Assembly: GCF_001440035.1 (NCBI RefSeq)
Contig: NZ_LJYG01000108.1
Location: 330,640 to 383,469, forward strand
Direction of reading: 5' to 3'
DNA: 52,830 bases
From: Bradyrhizobium manausense
GTDB taxonomy: Bacteria; Pseudomonadota; Alphaproteobacteria; Rhizobiales; Xanthobacteraceae
The position numbers and the translations under genes were made by a program. This document shows, in pieces, positions 17,145 through 26,016 of the stretch (position 1 is the first letter of the stretch; every line of letters begins with the position of its first letter). The notes under the pieces were generated by a model that saw only the letters and a program-made list of their open reading frames with translations, searched no databases and was not told the origin of the DNA.

Positions 17145-17285
17145 ACCGTCATTGCCGGGCTTGACCCGGCAATCCATCGTCATTGAAAGATGGATGCGCG
17201 GGTCGCTGCTCCGCCAAAGGCTTCGCCGGGCTTTCGATCTTGGGCCGGCGAAGCCCTAGCGAAGACGGCAAGCCCGCGCATGACG
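17145..17285. repeat. Nested intergenic palindromic repeats upstream of recG
   Basis: The outer arms are GTCATTGCCGGGCTTG from 17148 and CAAGCCCGCGCATGAC near 17269-17284, a form common in rhizobial dispersed repeats. TCCATC and GATGGA form an inner stem (about 17173-17195). Between them a second palindrome (CTTCGCCGGG ... CCGGCGAAG, about 17221-17252) appears inserted. The element ends about a dozen bases before the recG start, so it occupies the recG 5' leader. Confidence 0.65.
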
Positions 17286-17297
17286 AATGTTGCGAGA

Positions 17298-19406
17298 ATG
17301 CGCCCCAGCCTGCTCAATCCGCTGTTTGCTCCCGTGACCAGCCTGCCCGGCGTCGGTCCGAAGCAGGACAAGCTGCTGCAATATCTGCTCAGCCGGAGCG
17401 AGACGCCGCGGCTGGTCGACCTGCTCCTGCATCTGCCGAGCCAGGTCATCGACCGCCGGGCGCGGCCGAAGATCCGCGACGCCAGCGTTGGAACCATGGT
17501 GACGCTGGAGGTCACCGTCGACCGTCACCGCCCGCCTCCGCCGCGCAATGCGCGCGCGCCGTATCTCGTCTACGCCAGCGACGACACCGGCGACGTCGTG
17601 CTGACGTTCTTCCGTGCCAAGCCCGGCTATGTCGAAAAGCTGCTGCCCGTGGGCGAAAAGCGCTACGTCTCCGGCACGCTGCAGATGTATGACGGCATCC
17701 CGCAGATCGTCCATCCCGACCGCGTGCTGGACGAGGAAGCGATCGCAAAACTCTCCGGGATCGATCCCGTCTATCCGCTCACCGAGGGTCTCGCGCTCGG
17801 CTCGCTCCGCCGCGCCATTGCGCAGGCCTTGCAGAAGCTTCCGGCCTTGCCGGAATGGATCAGCCCGGATGTGCTGCGCCGCTGCAATTTCCCGCCCGTG
17901 ACCGAAGCGCTCCATCGCGTGCACCAGCCGGTCGAGTTGACGGACATCCTGCCCGATCAGCGCTTCTGGTCGCGCCTGGCCTTCGACGAGTTGCTGGCCG
18001 GCCAGCTCGCGCTCGCTCTGATCCGCGCGCAGCTGCGGCGGCCTGCCGGCGTGCGCAACGCCGGCGATGGGCATCTGCGCCACAAGATCATCGACGCCCT
18101 GCCCTACGCGTTGACACCTTCCCAGCGCAATGCCGCCGCGGCCATCGCCGACGACCTGAAGCAGCCCGTGCGCATGCTGCGTCTGCTCCAGGGCGACGTC
18201 GGCTCGGGCAAGACGGTGGTGGCCCTGCTGGCCGCCGCGGCCGTTGCCGAGGTCGGCAAGCAGGCCGCGTTGATGGCCCCGACGGAAATTCTCGCGCGCC
18301 AGCACATCAAGACCATTGCGCCGCTGGCCGAGCGCGCCGGCATGCGGGTGGCGATCCTCACCGGCCGCGAAAAAGGCAAGGAGCGGCGCGAGATCATGAC
18401 CCAGCTCGCCGACGGCGAGATCGACCTGCTCGTCGGCACCCATGCGCTGATCCAGGACGACGTCGTCTTCCATGGTCTGGCCCTCGCCATCGTCGATGAG
18501 CAGCACCGCTTTGGCGTCCGCGAGCGGTTGGCGCTGACGTCAAAGGGCGAAGCCGTCGACGTTCTCGTGCTGAGCGCAACGCCGATCCCGCGCACGCTGG
18601 TCCTCACCTATTTCGGCGACATGGACATCAGCGAGCTCCGCGAAAAACCCGCCGGCCGCCAGCCGATCGACACCCGCGCGGTCGCCATGAGCCGGCTCGG
18701 TGAGGTCATGGATGGCGTCGGCCGCGCGCTCGACTCCGGTAAGCTGGTCTACTGGATCTGCCCGCTCGTCGAGGAATCCGAGGCCGAGGGCACCGAGCAT
18801 CTCACCAACGCAACGAAACGTTTCGACAGCCTGCAAAAGCGTTTCGGCGATCGTGTCGGTCTGGTTCATGGCCAGATGAAGGGCACCGAGAAGGATCGTG
18901 TCATGGGCCAGTTCGCAGCCCACGAGATCGGCCTTCTGGTCGCGACCACCGTCGTCGAGGTTGGTGTCGACGTGCCGGCCGCCACCATCATGGTGATCGA
19001 GAATGCCGAGCGCTTTGGCCTCGCCCAGCTGCACCAGCTGCGCGGCCGCATCGGCCGCGGCTCGGAGGCCTCGACCTGCATTTTGCTTTACAGCGAGCCG
19101 CTCGGCGAAATGTCGAAGGCGCGGCTGAAAGTGATCCGTGAGACCACCGACGGCTTTCGCATCGCCGAGGAAGACCTGAAACTCCGCGGCGAAGGCGACG
19201 TGCTGGGCGTCCGCCAGAGCGGCCTGCCCGGCTACCGCATCGCGCGCTCGGAGGTGCACGGCCAGCTCATCACGCAGGCCAGAGACGAGGCGCTGCGCAT
19301 CATGAAGGCCGATCCGAAACTGAAGGGCGAGCGCGGCGAAGCGCTGCGCTGCCTGCTGTATCTCTATGAACGGGACGAGGCGATCCCGTTGATCGGGGCG
19401 GGTTAG
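17298..19406 (+). CDS. recG: ATP-dependent DNA helicase RecG
   Basis: 702 aa from ATG 17298 (ATG 17280 also in frame). RecG regresses stalled forks and processes branched DNA. It has the N-terminal wedge/OB part beginning LPGVGPKQDKLLQYLL and helicase motifs: Walker A GDVGSGKT (about 300), Walker B DEQHRFG (about 399), LSATPIPRT, GLVHGQMKG, and QLHQLRGRIGRG; a C-terminal RecG wedge-contact region follows (GLPGYRIARSEVHG). The frame is open further upstream to 17190, but that part lies in the palindromic repeat and is unlikely to be translated. Its stop overlaps the stop of the convergent reductase gene. Confidence 0.96.
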   Translation: MRPSLLNPLFAPVTSLPGVGPKQDKLLQYLLSRSETPRLVDLLLHLPSQVIDRRARPKIRDASVGTMVTLEVTVDRHRPPPPRNARAPYLVYASDDTGDVVLTFFRAKPGYVEKLLPVGEKRYVSGTLQMYDGIPQIVHPDRVLDEEAIAKLSGIDPVYPLTEGLALGSLRRAIAQALQKLPALPEWISPDVLRRCNFPPVTEALHRVHQPVELTDILPDQRFWSRLAFDELLAGQLALALIRAQLRRPAGVRNAGDGHLRHKIIDALPYALTPSQRNAAAAIADDLKQPVRMLRLLQGDVGSGKTVVALLAAAAVAEVGKQAALMAPTEILARQHIKTIAPLAERAGMRVAILTGREKGKERREIMTQLADGEIDLLVGTHALIQDDVVFHGLALAIVDEQHRFGVRERLALTSKGEAVDVLVLSATPIPRTLVLTYFGDMDISELREKPAGRQPIDTRAVAMSRLGEVMDGVGRALDSGKLVYWICPLVEESEAEGTEHLTNATKRFDSLQKRFGDRVGLVHGQMKGTEKDRVMGQFAAHEIGLLVATTVVEVGVDVPAATIMVIENAERFGLAQLHQLRGRIGRGSEASTCILLYSEPLGEMSKARLKVIRETTDGFRIAEEDLKLRGEGDVLGVRQSGLPGYRIARSEVHGQLITQARDEALRIMKADPKLKGERGEALRCLLYLYERDEAIPLIGAG

Positions 19407-20332
19407 CTCACCGCTCGCCGCCGTCCGACTTCATAGGCCGCCACGTGCGCTCGCGCCAGATCCAGCAGCGGCGTGTCGACATTCAGCTTGCGGGCCCGGT
19501 TGGCCATATCGCCCAGGATATGCTCGGACTCGGTGATCGAGCCGCGCTCGATGTCGCGCAGCATCGAAGCCTTGAGCGGCGAGTCCAGGGTCGTGAACAG
19601 TTTTCGGTCAAACTCGATGAACGGGGCGCGCGGCTCGAAACCCGAGGCGGTCGCAACAGTGCAGCATTCCGCGAACAGGCGGAAGATCGATTGCTCGCCG
19701 TTCGGGACAGCCAGGATGTCGCCGATGCTGGCGCGCATCAGGCAGGTAATGCCGGCGAGCGTCGAGAGCTGGACGAACTTCTCCCACATGTCCTGCATGA
19801 TCGCTTCGCTGGCGCGTACGTCGATCCCGGGGACCTGGAACAGCTTCTCCAGGGCAAGGGTGCGCTCACTCAGCGAACCCCCGGTTTCACCGAAGACGAT
19901 GGTCTGATTGGCCATGAACTGAACGACACGGCCATCCACATCGAGCCCGGCGCTGACATTGGCGAGCCCACCGAGAACGCGCTCGCCACCGAACCGCGCC
20001 GTCAGGGCGTCGATGTGTTTCAGCCCGTTCAGGATCGGCAGTATCATCGTGCTCGGGCCAACGGCCGGGGCAAACTGGCTCATGGCGTCGTCGAGCGAAT
20101 AGGCCTTCACGCCGAGGAGCACGACGTCGAAGGGCTCGCTGAGCTCGTTCGCCATCAGGATCTTCGGCTGCACGGCAAAGTCGCCGTGCGGGCTTTTGAT
20201 CCGCAATCCATCCCGCCGCAATTGCTCGGCGCGCCCGGCCCGCACCAGAAAGGTCACGTCGGCGCCCGCTCGGACCAGGCAAGCTCCGTAATAGCCTCCG
20301 AGCGCTCCTGCGCCGATCACCAGCACTCTCAT
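19403..20332 (-). CDS. panE: 2-Dehydropantoate 2-reductase (ApbA/PanE family)
   Basis: 309 aa, NADPH-dependent reduction of ketopantoate or a related 2-oxo acid. Rossmann motif VIGAGALGGYYGACL at the N-terminus, catalytic Lys region LLGVKAYSLDDAM, LPILNGLKHID, and the C-terminal helical domain with SMLRDIERGSITESEHILG, which matches the family signature. Start at ATG 20332 with AGGAG five bases upstream; the frame extends upstream but without support. Bradyrhizobia carry several paralogues of this family, so pantoate synthesis is likely but not certain. Confidence 0.82.
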   Translation of the reverse strand: MRVLVIGAGALGGYYGACLVRAGADVTFLVRAGRAEQLRRDGLRIKSPHGDFAVQPKILMANELSEPFDVVLLGVKAYSLDDAMSQFAPAVGPSTMILPILNGLKHIDALTARFGGERVLGGLANVSAGLDVDGRVVQFMANQTIVFGETGGSLSERTLALEKLFQVPGIDVRASEAIMQDMWEKFVQLSTLAGITCLMRASIGDILAVPNGEQSIFRLFAECCTVATASGFEPRAPFIEFDRKLFTTLDSPLKASMLRDIERGSITESEHILGDMANRARKLNVDTPLLDLARAHVAAYEVGRRRAVS

Positions 20333-20391
20333 CTGAACTCCTGTGCCATGTTCCCGGCAGGCCAAAGCTTTGGCCGCCGAACAAGTGAAGA

Positions 20392-21246
20392 TCAGGCCTT
20401 CTTTGCAGCACCGGTCGCGAACGCCTTCAGGAGCGACGCATCGACTGCCTCGCCTTTGGCATCGGCGGCCAGATGCTCGAACCATCTGGCAAAGCCTTCG
20501 TAGATCTGGCTCGCCGGATGATCGGGCCCGAGGAACCCCGATATCTCATGCATCTCCGCGACCCAGCGATAGGCCTTCGGGATCATGTCGGGCAGTGCGA
20601 CCTCGAGCCGGGCCAGGATCGCGGGCTGGCTGAGCGCGAGCTCATCGCGCAGTGCATCGGCGGCCCCCGCCTTGGTCGCCGCGATCACCATGGCCGAGCC
20701 GATGCCGGCGAGGCCCTTGACGATGCCAGCATAGGACATTTTTAGCGCTGAGGCAGCACCCACCGGACCTTCGACGATGCGGATGTCGAGCCCCAAATCC
20801 TTGAGCAGGGCGAGATTCCTGGCGTGTTCGCCGGACATGTAGAAGGCCGGGCTCTTGCCGCCCGGCTGCGGCGGGAAGCCGATGATGCCGCCATCGACGA
20901 AGGGCGCCTGCGCCGAGCCGATGATCTCCTCGATCCGCTTCACCGTGTCGACATTGACGGCGTTGCAGTCGACCACGACCGGCTTCTTGTGGCGCTTCAC
21001 AATCAATGCGGCCAGCCGCTCCGCCAGCGCCTCCGCCTCGCCCGGCGGCACGATCGAGAGAATGATATCGGCATCCGCGATCGCATCGTCCTCGGCGCCG
21101 ATCATGCCGGCATCCGCCGCGCGTTTCAGCGTCGCCTCGCTGCGTCCCTTCAAAGACGTCAGCACGCGCGCGCCGTTCTCGCTGAGGCGACGGGCCACCG
21201 CGCTGCCCATGGCACCGGGGGCGAGGATCGCAATGGTCGTTGGCAT
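20392..21246 (-). CDS. NAD(P)-dependent beta-hydroxyacid-dehydrogenase-like protein with DUF1932 domain
   Basis: 284 aa. N-terminal Rossmann domain (IAILAPGAMGSAVARRL) as in 6-phosphogluconate / 3-hydroxyisobutyrate dehydrogenases, including VDCNAVNVDTVKRI and the substrate loop FVDGGIIGFPP. C-terminal helical DUF1932-type domain (GPVGAASALKMSYAGIVKG has the conserved catalytic-type Lys). Start at ATG 21246 with GGAG eight bases upstream, preferred to GTG 21255. The substrate is unknown. Sixty bases separate it from the reductase gene, so both may be one operon. Confidence 0.78.
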   Translation of the reverse strand: MPTTIAILAPGAMGSAVARRLSENGARVLTSLKGRSEATLKRAADAGMIGAEDDAIADADIILSIVPPGEAEALAERLAALIVKRHKKPVVVDCNAVNVDTVKRIEEIIGSAQAPFVDGGIIGFPPQPGGKSPAFYMSGEHARNLALLKDLGLDIRIVEGPVGAASALKMSYAGIVKGLAGIGSAMVIAATKAGAADALRDELALSQPAILARLEVALPDMIPKAYRWVAEMHEISGFLGPDHPASQIYEGFARWFEHLAADAKGEAVDASLLKAFATGAAKKA

Positions 21247-21354
21247 CGGGCGCACTCCAGTTCGACGTCCGAGCGCTGCGCTCGGTCCGACCGGAACAAT
21301 AGCAGAGGACGCGAACGCCAGCGTGACCGCAGGCCATCCCGCCGGGGAATAGCC

Positions 21355-22125
21355 CTACTCCGCCTTCGCAGGCTCAGGCTGGAGCGTAGAGGCATTGGCA
21401 ATGCGCGCGGCATTGGCCATGCCCGCGAGCGCGGCGGCCTTCTTCGGGTCCGCTGCCGAGCCGGGCTGCACCACGCCGGCGGACATGATCAGCGTTGCGG
21501 CATCCTCGGCGGTGAGGTCGACCTCGATGATCTTGCTCTTGGGCACGTAGAAGAAGAATCCGGTGGTCGGGTTCGGCGAGCACGGCAGAAATACCGAGAC
21601 ATGTTCGTCCTGCCCCGGCAGGCTGCGCGAGATCTCTTCGTTCGGCGATTGCGAGATCAGCACGATCGACCACATGCCGGGCGAAGGAAACTCGACCAGG
21701 CCCACTTTGCGGAAGCTCGAACCCTTGCCCGAGAACAGCGTCTCGAACACCTGCTTCAGGCCGCGATAGATGGCACGAACCGCAGGGATCCGGCCGAGGA
21801 AAGTCTCGCCGACATCGACCAGCGTGCGGCCGATCAGGTTCGCCGCGAGGAAGCCGACCAGCGTCAGCGTGAAGAATGCGACAATCAGTCCCCAGCCGGG
21901 AACGCCGTAAGGAAGATAGGTTTCCGGCCGGTAGGCCTGCGGCACGAAGGGTCGCACCACGCCGTCGACCCAGGTGACGAACCACCAGACCAGATACAGC
22001 GTGATTGCAATCGGACCGGTGACGATCAGCCCGGTCAGGAAATAATTGCGAAAACGGCCCATCAGGCCGGTATGCGGTTCCGGAATGGGATCAAGTGGCG
22101 CAGGCGCGTCGTCGCGGGTGGTCAT
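21355..22125 (-). CDS. DUF502 family membrane protein
   Basis: 256 aa. Two membrane segments near the N-terminus (NYFLTGLIVTGPIAITLYLV and GWGLIVAFFTLTLVGFLAA), then the family's conserved RIPAVRAIYRGLKQVFETLF and VEFPSPGMWSIVLIS, and a beta-rich soluble part with VFLPCSPNPTTGFFFYVP. DUF502 proteins are inner-membrane proteins of unknown role. It lies downstream of glmS on the same strand with an 79-base gap. Confidence 0.85.
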   Translation of the reverse strand: MTTRDDAPAPLDPIPEPHTGLMGRFRNYFLTGLIVTGPIAITLYLVWWFVTWVDGVVRPFVPQAYRPETYLPYGVPGWGLIVAFFTLTLVGFLAANLIGRTLVDVGETFLGRIPAVRAIYRGLKQVFETLFSGKGSSFRKVGLVEFPSPGMWSIVLISQSPNEEISRSLPGQDEHVSVFLPCSPNPTTGFFFYVPKSKIIEVDLTAEDAATLIMSAGVVQPGSAADPKKAAALAGMANAARIANASTLQPEPAKAE

Positions 22126-22204
22126 TCGGGTTCCAGGTCGGTCGCTTCGTCCAAGCTAGGGGCTTCTAGCAGGTTTTGGAAGAGTGCGACGTGATCCCTT
22201 CTGC

Positions 22205-24031
22205 CTATTCCACGGTCACCGATTTCGCGAGGTTGCGCGGCTGATCGACGTCGGTGCCCATCACCACAGCCGTATGATAGGCCAGCAGCTGGACCGGAAC
22301 GGCGTAGACCATCGGGGTGAAGGCCGCGGCCATGTCGGGCAAGACGATGGTGACGAGCGAATTCACCGTCGCTTCCGCCGCCCCCTTGGCGTCCGTCATC
22401 AGGATGATGTTGCCGCCGCGGGCGGCGACCTCCTGCATGTTGGAGACGGTCTTCTCGAACACGCGATCGTAGGGCGCGATGACGACAACAGGCATGGTCT
22501 CGTCGATCAGCGCGATCGGGCCGTGCTTGAGCTCACCGGCGGCATAGCCTTCGGCGTGGATGTAGGAGATTTCCTTCAGTTTCAGCGCGCCTTCGAGCGC
22601 CAGCGGGAAGCTGGTGCCCCGACCGAGATAGAGCACGTCCCGGGATTTTGCGATCCGGTGCGCGAGCTTCTCGATCTGAACCTCATTGGTGAGCGCATCC
22701 GACATCAGACGCGGGATCTCGACGAGACCGTGAACGAGCTTGGTTTCGTCCTCATCGGACAATACGCCGCGCGCTTTGCCCGCGGCAATGGCGAGGTTTG
22801 CCAGCACCATGAGCTGGCAGGTGAAGGCCTTGGTCGAGGCGACGCCGATCTCGGGGCCGGCCAGCGTCTGCAGCACGGTCTCGCTCTCGCGCGCGATGGT
22901 CGAGGTCGGCACGTTGACGACGCCGATGGTGTGCGCGCCCTCTGCCTTGGCGTAGCGCAGCGCCGCCAACGTGTCGGCGGTCTCGCCGGATTGCGAGATG
23001 AAGATCGCTAGATCGCCCTTGCGCAGCGGCGCTTCGCGGTAGCGGAACTCGGAGGCGACATCGACCTCGACCGGCAGGCGCGCAAAGCGCTCGAACCAGT
23101 ATTTGGCGACGATGCCGGCATAGCTCGCGGTGCCGCAGGCCGTGATGTTGATGCGCTGGATATCCTTGAAGTCGAACGGCAGCTTGACCGGCAGCGAGAC
23201 GCGCTCGGTCGCCATGTCGACATAGCGCGCCAGCGTGTGGCCGACCACTTCCGGCTGCTCGTGGATCTCCTTCGCCATGAAATGGCGGTAGTTGGCCTTG
23301 TCGACCAGCGAGGTCGAGGCGGCGTGCTTGATCTTGTCGCGTTCGACGGCCTTGCCGTCCTTGTCGAAGATCGTGGCGCTCTTGCGGGTCAGCACCACCC
23401 AGTCGCCATCCTCGAGATAGCTGATCGTGTCGGTGAACGGGCCGAGCGCGATCGCATCCGAGCCAAGATACATCTCGCCGTCGCCATAGCCGATCGCCAG
23501 CGGCGGCCCGTTGCGGGCGCCGATCATGAGGTCGTCGTCGCCGGCGAAGATGAAGCCGAGCGCGAAGGCGCCGCGCAAGCGCGCCAGGGTCAGCTTGACT
23601 GCTTCCACCGGCGTGCTGCCGCGCGTCAGGAGATCGTCGACGAGGTGCAGCACGATCTCGGTGTCGGTCTCGGTGTGGAACACCGTGCCCTTCGTCTCGA
23701 GTTCCTCGCGCAGCTCGCGGAAATTCTCGATGATGCCGTTATGCACGACCGCGACGCGATCGGTCGCATGCGGATGGGCGTTGTTGACGGTCGGCTTGCC
23801 GTGGGTGGCCCAGCGGGTGTGACCGATGCCGGTGGTGCCCAGAAGCGGCTCAGCTTCCAGCCGCTTCTCCAGGTTCTTCAGCTTGCCCTCGGCGCGGCGG
23901 CGCGCGAGGTGCTTGCCTTCGAGCGTGGCGACGCCCGCGGAATCGTAGCCGCGATATTCGAGACGTTTGAGCGAATCCACCAATTGCTCCGCAACCGGCT
24001 CGCGCCCGAGAATGCCGACAATCCCGCACAT
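22205..24031 (-). CDS. glmS: Glutamine-fructose-6-phosphate aminotransferase (isomerising)
   Basis: 608 aa; makes glucosamine-6-phosphate, the first step to UDP-GlcNAc for peptidoglycan and LPS. Start at ATG 24031 gives MCGIVGILG, placing Cys2 as the N-terminal nucleophile of the class II glutaminase domain. Further motifs: RLEYRGYDSAG, GIGHTRWATHG, HNGIIENF, two SIS domains (FISQSGETADTLAALR; YLGRGTSFPLALEGALKLKE) and the C-terminal PRNLAKSVTVE that closes the active site. The in-frame extension to 24118 is unsupported. glmU lies just upstream on the same strand. Confidence 0.97.
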   Translation of the reverse strand: MCGIVGILGREPVAEQLVDSLKRLEYRGYDSAGVATLEGKHLARRRAEGKLKNLEKRLEAEPLLGTTGIGHTRWATHGKPTVNNAHPHATDRVAVVHNGIIENFRELREELETKGTVFHTETDTEIVLHLVDDLLTRGSTPVEAVKLTLARLRGAFALGFIFAGDDDLMIGARNGPPLAIGYGDGEMYLGSDAIALGPFTDTISYLEDGDWVVLTRKSATIFDKDGKAVERDKIKHAASTSLVDKANYRHFMAKEIHEQPEVVGHTLARYVDMATERVSLPVKLPFDFKDIQRINITACGTASYAGIVAKYWFERFARLPVEVDVASEFRYREAPLRKGDLAIFISQSGETADTLAALRYAKAEGAHTIGVVNVPTSTIARESETVLQTLAGPEIGVASTKAFTCQLMVLANLAIAAGKARGVLSDEDETKLVHGLVEIPRLMSDALTNEVQIEKLAHRIAKSRDVLYLGRGTSFPLALEGALKLKEISYIHAEGYAAGELKHGPIALIDETMPVVVIAPYDRVFEKTVSNMQEVAARGGNIILMTDAKGAAEATVNSLVTIVLPDMAAAFTPMVYAVPVQLLAYHTAVVMGTDVDQPRNLAKSVTVE

Positions 24032-24057
24032 GCGGATCAATATCCCCCAAATCGTCG

Positions 24058-24088
24058 AAAAATCGCCTAAACGACGCGTCCGATTTTT
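24058..24088 (-). other. Hairpin in the glmS leader
   Basis: AAAAATCG (24058-24065) and CGATTTTT (24081-24088) form a perfect 8-bp stem with a 15-base loop, 26 bases upstream of the glmS ATG. It could mark the end of an upstream transcript or act in the leader. There is no glmS ribozyme-like sequence. Function unproven. Confidence 0.35.
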
Positions 24089-24252
24089 AGCCAAGTTCCT
24101 AAGGAACCAGATACTCAATAATTATGACCGATTGCGACAAGCGTCGCTGACGGCAATCCCGGGTCCCGTATCGATGTGACCAGCTTTTAACCTCGCGCAT
24201 TAACCCGACGTCAACAAGTTTGGCCAACGATTCCCGCCCAGGAGATCAGGCC

Positions 24253-24474
24253 ATGAAAGCCACCACGTCCGACCGCAAAGGTCGGTCATCGCTGTATATT
24301 CGTGCCAGTGAGACCTCCGGCACGCACCTAGCGCATTGGCCGCCGCCCCAGCGCGGCAAGGAAAGCAAGCCTGTCTTCATCAAGCATCCTGAAGGCGAGC
24401 CGATCAAGCGCGCCAAGCCGCGCGGCTGGCGCCTGACGCGCGCGATCTTCTCCGAATTCGCAGACGACGAATAA
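24253..24474 (+). CDS. Small basic conserved hypothetical protein
   Basis: 73 aa from ATG 24253 with AGGAG eight bases upstream; TTG 24220 is unlikely. Lys/Arg/Pro-rich with KPVFIKHPEGEPIKRAKPRG and an acidic end. No domain recognised. It lies between glmS and glmU but on the opposite strand, and converges with glmU. Confidence 0.65.
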   Translation: MKATTSDRKGRSSLYIRASETSGTHLAHWPPPQRGKESKPVFIKHPEGEPIKRAKPRGWRLTRAIFSEFADDE

Positions 24475-24480
24475 CGCATC

Positions 24481-25836
24481 TTATTTTTCAGCCTTCTTCC
24501 CGCCGCTCTTCATCTCGCGATAGCGCGCCGCGCCGCCTTCCCTGATGGTCTGCTGGCTGCGCTCGAGCGCCATCGCATCGTCAGGCACATCTTTTGTGAT
24601 CACAGAACCCGAGCCGATATAGGCGCCGTTGCCGATCTTGACCGGGGCGACCAGCGAGGAATTGGTGCCGACGAAGGCGCCCTGTCCGATCACCGTCTTG
24701 TGCTTCTTGAAGCCATCATAGTTGCAGGTGATGGTGCCGGCGCCGATGTTGGAATTCGCGCCGACGGTGGCATCGCCAATGTAGGAGAGATGGTTGACCT
24801 TGACGCCGGCCTCGAGCGTCGCCGCCTTGGTCTCCACGAAATTGCCGATCCGCGCGCCGTCGCCGAGCGACGTGCCGGGCCTGAGCCGCGCATAGGGCCC
24901 GACCGAAACCTTCTTGCCGAGCGTGGTCTCGACGATATGCGAGAAGGAATGGATCACGGTGCCGTCGGCGATCGAGACGCCGGGGCCGATCACCACGAAC
25001 GGCTCGATGGTGACGTCCTTGCCGAACACGGTGTCGGCGGCGAGAAACACAGTTTCGGGGGCGATCAGGGTCACGCCCGCATCCATCGCGGCCTTGCGCA
25101 GCCGCGTCTGCATCACGCCCTCCGCTTCCGCAAGCTGGGCCTTGGTGTTGATGCCGCGCACTTCGTCCTCGCTGGTTTCGATCACGACGGACTCCCATCC
25201 ATTGTCGTTGGCCACGCCGACCGCATCGGGTAGATAATACTCGCCCTTGGAATTCGCATTGCCTATTCTGTCGAGGATCGCGAGCGCGCGGCGGCCGTCG
25301 ATCGCCATCACCCCGGCATTGCACAGATCGATCTTGCGCTCATCATTGCTGGCATCGGCATGCTCGCGGATCGCCACCAGGCGATTGCCCTCGACGATGA
25401 AGCGTCCGTAGCCTGTTGGATCCTTGGCGCGGAAGCCGAGCGCGGCGATCGCGGCCCCGCCGGCAAGCGGCGCGCGCAGCCGCGCAAAGGTCTCGGCCGA
25501 GATCAGTGGCGTATCACCGAAGGCGATCAGGACGTCATCCACGCCGCGCGCAATCGCCTTTCGCGCCGCCAGCACCGCATGCGCCGTGCCGAGCCGCTCG
25601 GCCTGCACGAAGATGAGCGCATCGGGGCGGATACGCTTGGCCTCGTCCGCGACCGCCTGATGATCGGGGCCGATCACGACCGCAAGCGCTGTGCCGGTTC
25701 CCTGCGGAGCGGCGCCAAGCACATGGGCGAGTAACGACTGGTGAGCGACGGAATGCAGCACTTTCGGCAGGTTCGATCGCATGCGCGTGCCCTCGCCGGC
25801 GGCGAGCACGATCGTGAGGCTTGAGCGGATGGTCAT
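24481..25836 (-). CDS. glmU: Bifunctional UDP-N-acetylglucosamine pyrophosphorylase / glucosamine-1-phosphate N-acetyltransferase
   Basis: 451 aa; acetylates GlcN-1-P and then uridylates it to UDP-GlcNAc. N-terminal nucleotidyltransferase motif [18 protein letters not shown] with the signature G-x-G-T-R-M and catalytic Lys, AFGDTPLIS, and the GYGRFIVE loop. The C-terminal left-handed beta-helix is visible as hexapeptide repeats ([40 protein letters not shown]). Start at ATG 25836 because AGGA lies five bases upstream; the frame to 25887 is an extension. Divergent from the SPOR-like gene. Confidence 0.97.
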   Translation of the reverse strand: MTIRSSLTIVLAAGEGTRMRSNLPKVLHSVAHQSLLAHVLGAAPQGTGTALAVVIGPDHQAVADEAKRIRPDALIFVQAERLGTAHAVLAARKAIARGVDDVLIAFGDTPLISAETFARLRAPLAGGAAIAALGFRAKDPTGYGRFIVEGNRLVAIREHADASNDERKIDLCNAGVMAIDGRRALAILDRIGNANSKGEYYLPDAVGVANDNGWESVVIETSEDEVRGINTKAQLAEAEGVMQTRLRKAAMDAGVTLIAPETVFLAADTVFGKDVTIEPFVVIGPGVSIADGTVIHSFSHIVETTLGKKVSVGPYARLRPGTSLGDGARIGNFVETKAATLEAGVKVNHLSYIGDATVGANSNIGAGTITCNYDGFKKHKTVIGQGAFVGTNSSLVAPVKIGNGAYIGSGSVITKDVPDDAMALERSQQTIREGGAARYREMKSGGKKAEK

Positions 25837-26016
25837 CGCAATCCTGTCAAATACGGCCGAATCGATCATCACATCGGCGGGCGGCACGCCGAAGCCGCCT
25901 GGGCTTTCAGCCTTGCTACCCCCGCAAACGCCCGGAATTCAAGTGCGCGTGGGTTTTCCTGTTAATGTTCCTTGATTGATTCGGGGAAGCCAGACAGGGC
26001 TGGGCACTTAACGTTC

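Noticed and set aside
17190..17297. 36-residue N-terminal extension of RecG
   Set aside because: This part is encoded in the palindromic repeat, and the family begins near LLNPLFAPVTSLPGVG; ATG 17298 (or 17280) is the better start.
24032..24252. glmS ribozyme in the glmS leader
   Set aside because: The ribozyme belongs mainly to Firmicutes and has a long conserved fold. Only a single short hairpin is present here.
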